From the NCBI GenBank assembly GCA_949710005.1, contig OX453276.1:23834349-23898348 (forward strand): DNA of 64,000 nucleotides, read 5' to 3'. Under the pieces are notes generated by a model. The model was not told where the DNA came from. It worked only from the letters and a program-made list of their open reading frames with translations, and searched no databases. This document shows positions 25,201-34,200 of the stretch, piece by piece; within the stretch, counting starts at the first letter, position 1; every line of letters starts with the position of its first letter. Both the position numbers and the translations under genes were made by a program. Source of the stretch: Ricordea florida (taxonomy: Eukaryota > Cnidaria > Anthozoa > Corallimorpharia > Ricordeidae).

Positions 25201-28200
25201 CAAAATACCCAGCTGTAAGGTCGGAGTCAGTGAAATTCAACCGAGTTATGGGAGCTCTTCATTTACGTATTGAGGCCCCAGCGAGGGGGGAGTGGGGAGT
25301 GGGGGCCGAGATTAAGTAAGTGAAGACTCCCATACGTCGGTTGTATTTGTCTGACTCCACTATTTCCATCATTTCACTCTGAAAAAGTCTGTTAATCCTC
25401 CAAATGTTTGTTTTCTTGCAGTTGTATCACCACGTTTATGATGAAAGAGCCAGAGATGCCTCCCTACAGCTGGTTGGCATAGTGACGTATTATGGAAAAC
25501 ATTACTCGACGTTCTTTTTTCACAGCAAACTGCGAAGTTGGATCTACTTTGATGATGCCAGAGTGAATGAGGTTTGTTGGATATTGTCAAATTAACCGGC
25601 CACACTTTTCCATGTTTTCCATTGTGTACACTATTTAGTGAAAGTAAATGAGTGCTGTCATAAAATGTCTCGTACCGATGGAACCACAAACCGCTGGCGA
25701 GTGCCAGTTGGGTTTCAGTGTGATTTCACTGGCCCCCAAAAAACTTTAGTGGTTTTTACTGTTGCACATGCGGTATTGTATTGAATTCTTGTTTCTCGCT
25801 GAACTCTTCTGAACATTCGTGGATAAACTGAATTCGCGTGTTGCAGAATCATTCTTATAAAACAGTACTTTATATCTCGCTTCAGTTTCCATATATAAAA
25901 AAAACAGCAAGATTTCTCTACCACCACATACTTCATTATATTGTTTCGTTTGTTCTACCAAACACAAATCTCTTGCATTAGTACAATTCAGCTACAGCAC
26001 ACGACTTATGGGGGGACACGGAAATCTAACGCAAACACGTGCTCAACGTGCTTTAAACTTTTGCGGCTGCTGTGGTCTTTGGAGCTCTCTGGGAAATCTC
26101 TAAGGGTTTCAAATTGCAAATGGGTAATTTACCCACAAGGAAACTCAGTTGCGGTCTGCATTGCATAACGATTTCACATTTCTCCCACTGCACTCAGCTC
26201 AGGGTTTTCATTAGTAGCCGGCAACCCGCGAAAATCCCCGCTAACTTTTTCAGAATTTACCTCTCACCGCCGCCTACTTTGTTCAGATTTCACTAAAATG
26301 ATTAAAAAAAATTAGTCACATCGCCGCTTACTTTAGCCACCTCAGGCAGCTACTTGAACAATTATTGAAACCCCTGCACAGCTACGCCAAAAGCGCGCTT
26401 GCGCATGTCTTATGGCCTCTTTGTTACCCAAGTCACCAAACGCTGAATGCAAATGAATGAAATCACCCGAGACTCTTCACCTTTTTGGGCAGTCGGGGAT
26501 TTATCCATCATCTTACACACTACAGCCCCACTCCCTCCCCCAGTAATGAATGCTGCTAGGAATGTGAAACAACCATGTCAAAACTGGAACATTATTTGAA
26601 ACTCCGAGAGTGAGGGATGTTGGTATGTTACCAAGATTCTTCATTAGCAGTGTTTTAAAGCGACGAAAGCCGTTTTTTTCGTAGTTTCTCGACTGTTTTG
26701 CAACTTGCTGTATAAACTGTCCAGACCATGAACGGTTTATTCACATGTTTGCGAGTACAGCTTATGTTGTTTCCTTGCACTAGAAATTTTGAAAGCTCCC
26801 TTGTTAACCCTCAGATTGGCTCTCAGTGGGGTATAATGATGGAGAAATGTCGTCGCTGTCATTACCAGCCGCTCCTTCTGCTCTATGCTAACCCCAACGG
26901 AACTCCAGTAAATGTCGACACAGCACCCAAAAAAAAGATACTTATCAACGGGACGTCACCGCGAAAAACCAGTGAAGCCAGTCAGTCAGGTAAACACTCA
27001 TGACCAAAAAGGCACGTGGTGTTGTTATATAGCAGTTCATTCTTGTAGGATTGATTTGTGAATACTTTATATGTGTCATTTGTTGGTGTGATTTACAGTC
27101 ATGCCAACACATGATGTTCAGTTATACAGAAGACACATCCTCTTCTTTTGTAATATTAATATGAATCCAATAAGGCTCTGTGTCTGAATACAAATCCAAC
27201 CAGCCTGCATTTAATAGAGAATACTGCTTGGCAGCGCACAGATATACAAAATTTCGTATCTCCAAAGGGCCATGTAATTTTCTTTTTGTTCCCTTAAATT
27301 TCGTGTTATACCGAGTGGTAGGAAATTGATTGATCAGTTACCCAGTCAATGAAAATACATAATTATGTGTGATGTCATTAATATCTACTTGTGTACAGTG
27401 TCATTTGTATGAATTTGCTACCACTCTGTGTAGTACTTAATTTTACAATATCCACATCTTCGTGATGTCCGTTGTAGGAAAAAGTAAACTTACAATCGTG
27501 CTTTTTTGGTCATATCTGTAGGTAAACGACTTGTTCCGCCAACAGAAGTCAGTGAAGTCTGCAGTGATGGCGAGAAAAGCCCCAGATCACAGAAGAGGTT
27601 TAAGCTTCGTCGAGGTAGTGGCTTCAAGCAGGAAAATAAGTCGTACAATTCCAGGAAGAGTCTTTCATCTGGGGATTTGACGTCTCCACAGAAGGGTGTG
27701 TCTCGCTCGCCTAGTAATGCGTCGGACACGGCAGCCCACAACACGGGAAAGGAAAAGCACAAGCCGAGCTTTAGAAGGATTGGTAATGCCATCATGCAGG
27801 CCGTCAACCCCGCTTTAGCCGTGAGTCAGTGGAAAGGCAGTAGAAAAAATAAATCCTCCAAGATCCGCAGGTCTTCCACGGGATCTAGTGAGTCCAGTGG
27901 GGACCAGGATCTTATAGATCTCAGGTAGGACGATTGTAGTGAGCCCCTGAAAACAGGCCTCGTGATGAAAGGTCGTAGAGTCCATTCATTTCTCAGCTCC
28001 AAAGGTTGCCAAAATTCCTTCATCTTTGCAAACCCAATTCTAGCGGAAACTGCTTGTTTCATTTTACATTTTGTGTCGGTGTTTGCCAGTCCAGACAATG
28101 CCAGATCTGACTTTATCCCCCAGAGCTCTACGCAAACAAGTGGAATCAGATAAAGCTAGTTGACGTTAATATTCTTTTGACGTACGTATATATATGTTAT

Positions 28201-31200
28201 TTAACGGGCGGGAGGTCCGTATGGGAAAAAACTGTGCCCGAGGTCTTGAGTACGGCCCGAGGCCGAAGGCCGTGGGCCGTACTCAAGACCAAGGGCACAG
28301 TTTTTTCCCATACGGACCGACCTAGACCGGTAAATAACTTATTTATTTTTTCTGTTTGTTTGCTTTTTTTTTGCAACAATTTCAATTTGCCGCGAATAGC
28401 GCGGATAAAAATCCGGACCGTGGTCCGTATCGTAAAAAGCTGGACCGGTTACGAGCGCGCGATTAGCCAATCAGATTCGAGGATTTGGGATTCCGGCCCG
28501 CTGAGATGCTTGAGAAAAAAATAAAGTTGCTGATGATGACGACGCGTTTCTGTTCGTGACAATATCTGCAAAATAGCGATGTTTTCAAATGCAATGAGCT
28601 TAATGCATCGTAAGCATGTTAGGAAAGGTTACTTGCTTTTTGTTCAAGATATCTTGTTCAACCGAAGTCATCGTCATTTTCTTGCTGTCGCCAATATTTT
28701 CTCCACATAGCCCTTCTACCCCAGAAATCTGTATCGTAATTTTCCTTATTCAGTCAAGCTCACATTGTTAGATCATTTCAAGACCTTTGAGTTTAAGGAT
28801 GTTTTAATTATTTCCATCTGTTGCTTTGCAATAGATCAGCTTTCTGAATACCTCTTACTAACCGAGTTCGAGGTCCTTACTGTAAGTTACGGACCGAGTT
28901 TTTTCCGCTCGGATTTATGGCCCAAGCGCGAAGCCATAAATCCGAGCGGAAAAAACGAGGATCCTTAACTTACAGTACGGACCGAGAAAACGAGGTTTGC
29001 AAGATATTTATTATATCTCAAGACAAACGTTTGAATTTAGCGGGCCGCACAGTCAAGTACGGCCCGCTAAACTGACCAATCACAGCTTGCGTAACGGTCA
29101 TTCTTGAGTGGAAGGGTCCAACCCAACCCACCACCCCACCCCCCTCATCTTGGTTTTTAGCTCATGGATTCACGAGGTATTGTTATGGTGAGTCAGAAAT
29201 ATCACAGATAACGGGTAACAAAAGAAACATCGGAGCCAATCACGAACCTTGTTGGCAGCTAACCACAGTCATCGTACTTATCACGTGATCGAGGGAAAGT
29301 TCACACAGCGCTAAAGGTGTCAAGAAGTAGAAATCATTTTGTCATTCACGCTCGAGAAAGATAATCCAAATCGTGTTGCATTAAACGCCTGCATGACACT
29401 TTTACACTTAAGAAAATGCTATACATCCTATAATTTTGCAAACTTTTAAGTTAACTTTTTGTCCACGAGCTCACCGTCGGGTATCTTTGATCCTGTTGTA
29501 GGTCTCAAAATGAAGATGCAAAAGTTGAGATTATGAAGCTGTATGAACAGTCTAAAGCCATGAACGCTGCGCAAGGAAGCTCGGTTAATCACGATAGTGG
29601 AATAAGCTCAGTACCGTCGTCAGCGGCTTCCTCAGCTGCTGGCTCGGTGAGTTCTACAGACACTAACCATGGCGGCAGCGAGGAAGACCTGATGGACTTC
29701 AATCAAACTTGGCGACATTCCAACTACGACAACTGGCCTGTCGGTAAGACTCTCAATTAATTGTTATCAACTGGGAATTGAAGAAATCTAAGTCTGATTG
29801 AGATGGAATGGTCGATGAAATAAATCATTTACAGGTTAAACTATTATTTTTGCACCATTTGCTTCACGTCTGTGCAATCTTCTTTTCCTTTCTTTCTTTT
29901 TTTTCCAAGTTTATCAGAGGAGCCGTGTAGATAAACTTCTGGAAGAAGCAGAGTCCTTCCTCGATGAATCACAAACTGCAGAGAATCACAAAGACTTTGC
30001 CAGTGCATTGAGCTACTGCACGGAAGCGAGTAGTGAGTGCTAACTAAGACGCTTGTTTTATGTCCAACTTTCCCTTGTAAGTTCTGAAGGGTGATGCTCC
30101 TTAGTGACAGTCATACGCCTCCCAATGTGTTGAGTTGGTGGGTGTGCTGCTACCAAGGGCGTGCCATCCATATACACACGTGCGCCCGTGCGTATTGCCG
30201 AAATCTGGAAGAGTGTTTTTTTTTTATCCCATGAAAGCATTTTTAAGGTCTTTTATCATTAAATCAGGATGACTGATACATTTTTCGCATTATATTGGTG
30301 TCTTTGTTTTCGTATTTCCTTTGTACTTTGATCAGTCCACAAACGGACGGAAAGAAACGTTATACTTTTCTTCCCGTGCGTACACCTTGTGAATCTCACG
30401 CGACTGATATAGCCTACATCAGTTCGATAACTAGAAGTCCATAATCTTCTTGTATACACCTTCACGACAATGCGCACATGCTGTTACGATGGCAAGGTTC
30501 GTTTCCAAAGAAACCGGTGCTGTGTTTGTTGGAAATTGAGGCACAACAAATTGTTTACATCAAAAGAGTGAATAGTACAAGCTGTACCAGCGCAAAGGGA
30601 TACGAGGGTCTACGCTTCGTGTGTTCATCATCCTCGGCAGCGGATGGCAAATAAAACCAAATTATATTGATGCTGTTGTCTGCCTCAAATGTCTCCAAGT
30701 CAATCTCTAACTTGCAGCCGTGTTCTTGTTCACTTTTTAAACGAGCTTTTTGTTTTAGTCTATTCTTTTTTTCGTCTTTGTATTCTTAACTATACTTTGA
30801 AACCGTTAGATGTATATCAGATATAGAGACTTTACGGCTAACAAATCGAGAATATCACGTGGACGCGCGGAGATAAGAAATTTCTATTCGAGTGTTGAAA
30901 AATAATTCACTAGTAAGCGTAGGGAAGGAGTCAAATGTTTTTCAATACGAGAAATTGGGTAAATCAAACGAGTTGATTAAGTAACTTATACCACCGTGAG
31001 GTAAAAGGGAGGTGCTGACGTTTCGAGCGTTAGCCCTTCGTCGGAGCGAATGAGAGGATTGTGGGTTACGTACAATTTATATAGAGAAGTTTGGAGCCAT
31101 GCTATTTGTGGAACCATATAGCAGTGTGTGAATGGAAGTGAATAAATTAGATGAATGGTTAAATGAATGAGAAACGTTCGTTGATACCGTAGAACCGAAC

Positions 31201-34200
31201 CGAGTTGGAAGAGAAACTTGTTCTAGATTTTTACGGCTTTCCGTGTTGCCCTGATGCATCTTTGTCATTTCGTTCGACGTCACGCAGATGTTCGCGGAAA
31301 CGGTCACCTAATCTTCCGGTCTCGCGGATGTGTAACTTCTTGCATAAGGTGCTATTCATGCAATAGATAACATTGGCTTAAGTGCATGTGAAACGGTCAG
31401 TGATTTTAAACGATCGTTTAGGTCCTGCTATTTTGTCTGTGTTGTGGATGAAAGGGCAAGTTTTGCATCTTTTGCGTGTGCAGTTGAATGTGCCAGGTGA
31501 TTCGTCTGATTTTAGTGTACTTCTAACTAAAAAATCGCTTACGTTTTTGTTACGTTTAAACGAGATGACTGGTGGTAGTGAGAAGATGCTGCCTGTTTCG
31601 TTATCATTTTCAGAATGATGTTCTTGACAGGTAGGTTGAGTGGGTGAAAAGTGAGTGTTAATCAACTCGTTAGATTAACCCAAGTTCTTGTGTTTCAATT
31701 TCCCACCGACGCAGCACCAGTTTCTTTAGAAACTATCCTCACGGTTTTTCAACACGGCCGCGCAATGTTCTTTTTATTATATCAACGCATGGAATACCAA
31801 ACCATTTAAAGTGCCGATGTCGTCTTCCGTGTTTTTGGGGTTCTGGTATGTATATTAAGAGAAGATAGCTGTTCAAAAAGTTTTTTTGAATTCTATCCTG
31901 TTTTTGACCTGAAATCGTCGCTTAAAGTTCCTGCTTGAGCCACACCCTTCAGACTTGACCGAGCTAGTAAGGGGCATGGGTCCATACCTGACTTGACGTC
32001 ACAAACTGATTTATATACCATTAAGTCTTTATAAACATGCATGCAAAGCACAAGAAATTGGGCAAATCAAACGAATTGATAAAGTAAGTTATACCACCTT
32101 AAGGTAAAAGGGTGGTGCTGACGTTTCGAGCGTTAGCCCTTCGTCGGAGCTAACGCTCGAAACGTCAGCACCTCCCTTTTACCTAAGGGGCGGACCATTA
32201 GAAAAGTGATGGGGGTGGGGGTGGGAAAAAAACAAAAACAAATTCATGCAAGGGAAAATGCCAAGAAAAAAATTCATGCAAAAGGAAGGTCCAATTGTGA
32301 CTTTTTCACACGTAGTAAAAAAATTTGTGCAGAGGGGTTCACCCGAAAAAAATTCCTGCACAAGCAGTGAGCGAAAAAAAAAATTCGTGCAAGCTGAAAA
32401 TTCCCCACCCCCCCCCCCATCACTTTTCTAATGGTCCGTCCCTAACGGTGGTATAACTTACTTAATCAATTAGTTTGATTTACCCAATTTCTTGTGTTTC
32501 AGTTCCCCACCGACGCAGTACCAGTTTCTTTAGAAACTATCCCCACAATGCATGCAAAGCAGTTTGTTGCCGTTGTTGTCAAAGAAAGGGAGAGTCATGC
32601 AAAACTCTGTACATTCTTAATTTTTTTTAATGTTCTCCGCTGCTTTTAGCGCGTTTTCGCAGAGTCACGGAGGAAAGGGGCGTGGACGTTAACACCAAGA
32701 AGTACGCTGACATGAAACTAAGCTGCTGTCAAGCAAGGGCCAGGAATCTGCGAAGTCTCGTCCAGTCCCAGCCACCACCTTATGAAAGGTCTGGACACAC
32801 ATCATGTTCCATATACTGCTCTATGAGTTATATTTCTCTGTTAAGTTTGTAGTCGGTTGTTGTTTTCTATCGTCCGGGTGGAAGTAGTTTTAAAAATAGC
32901 TGTTTTTTGACGTCGATTGCCGTTTCGACGGCCTGAGGGGAAGTCATCATGAGAGTCAAGTGGAAGGAAGTCAACATGAGAGTCAAATGGAAGGAGGTTA
33001 TCATGAGAGTCAAGTGGAAGGAAGTCATCACGAGAGTCAAGGGGAAAGAAGTCATCATCATCAGAGTCAAGTGTAAGGAAGTCATCATCAGAGTCAAGTG
33101 GAAGGAAGTCATCGTCATAGTCAAATGGAAGGAAGTCATCATCAGAGTCAAGTGGAAAGAAGTCATCATCATAGTCAAATGGAAGGAAGTCATCATCAGA
33201 GTCAAGTGGAAGGAAGTCATCATCAGAGTCAAGTGGAAAGAAGTCATCATCTTCAGAGTCAAGTGGAAGGAAGTCATCATCAGAGTCAAGTGGAAAGAAG
33301 TCATCATCTTCAGAGTCAAGTGGAAGGAAGTCATCATCAGAGTCAAGTGGAAGGAAGTCATCATCATCAGAGTCGAGTGGAAAGACGTCATCATCAGAGT
33401 CTAGTAGAAGGAAGTCGTCATCAGAGTCTAGTAGAAGGAAGTCATCATCAGAGTCAAGTGGAAAGAAGTCATCATCAGAGTCAAGTGGAAGGAATTCATC
33501 ATCAGAGTCACTTGACTTTGATGGTGACCGTGATTTCCAATCAGGTTGTCAGAACTTTAGTCAACATGATTAACAGTACTTTTCAGAACCTCTTGCACCC
33601 GGACTAACGAATTCGACAAACACCTGCTGGGACTCCTGGGCTCAAACTATGCCTAGTTAAACGCTTTCCCACTCACCAGTAATGTAATGGGTCAGTTGTT
33701 GTTGGCAACAGATTGGCCAACATTCAGTTGGTTCCACAGCATTTTGTAGCCGTAGTACCTACTGTTGTTGTAATCCCCTGCGAACGTTCCGAAATTGTTG
33801 CTTGGAATAATATGTTGGGCACAATAACTGTTTAAGAAAAAATATTTGCCCTACATTGCTCAATCGAAAACGTTCGGGAAACGTCACCAGCGTTCTGACG
33901 TATTTGCCGATGATGTTGGAACGTTGAAATAGTTAACTGCAAGTATATACGTAAGAAATCTATGTTAAGGTGGTAGTAGATGACGGTAATTTTAACTGTT
34001 AGTTGTGTCTTCGCCAGTGAATTTCTTCTTTTTGGTAAGAGAAGGTTCGCCTCCCAATAGGCGCGGTAATCTTTTCTTTTTCTTAGTCTGCCAAACTATC
34101 AAGTGGATGATCGTTACAGGCAGCAACTGGTGCTCCGACAACAGCAGCAGCAACACCAGCAGCAGCAGCAGCGTTCCCCACAATATGTAAGTAGAGAACA

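Noticed and set aside
32867..33394. Long minus-strand open frame of repeated SFHLTLMMT
   Set aside because: It is produced by a trinucleotide-periodic minisatellite; other frames are open too and no start or splice context supports translation.
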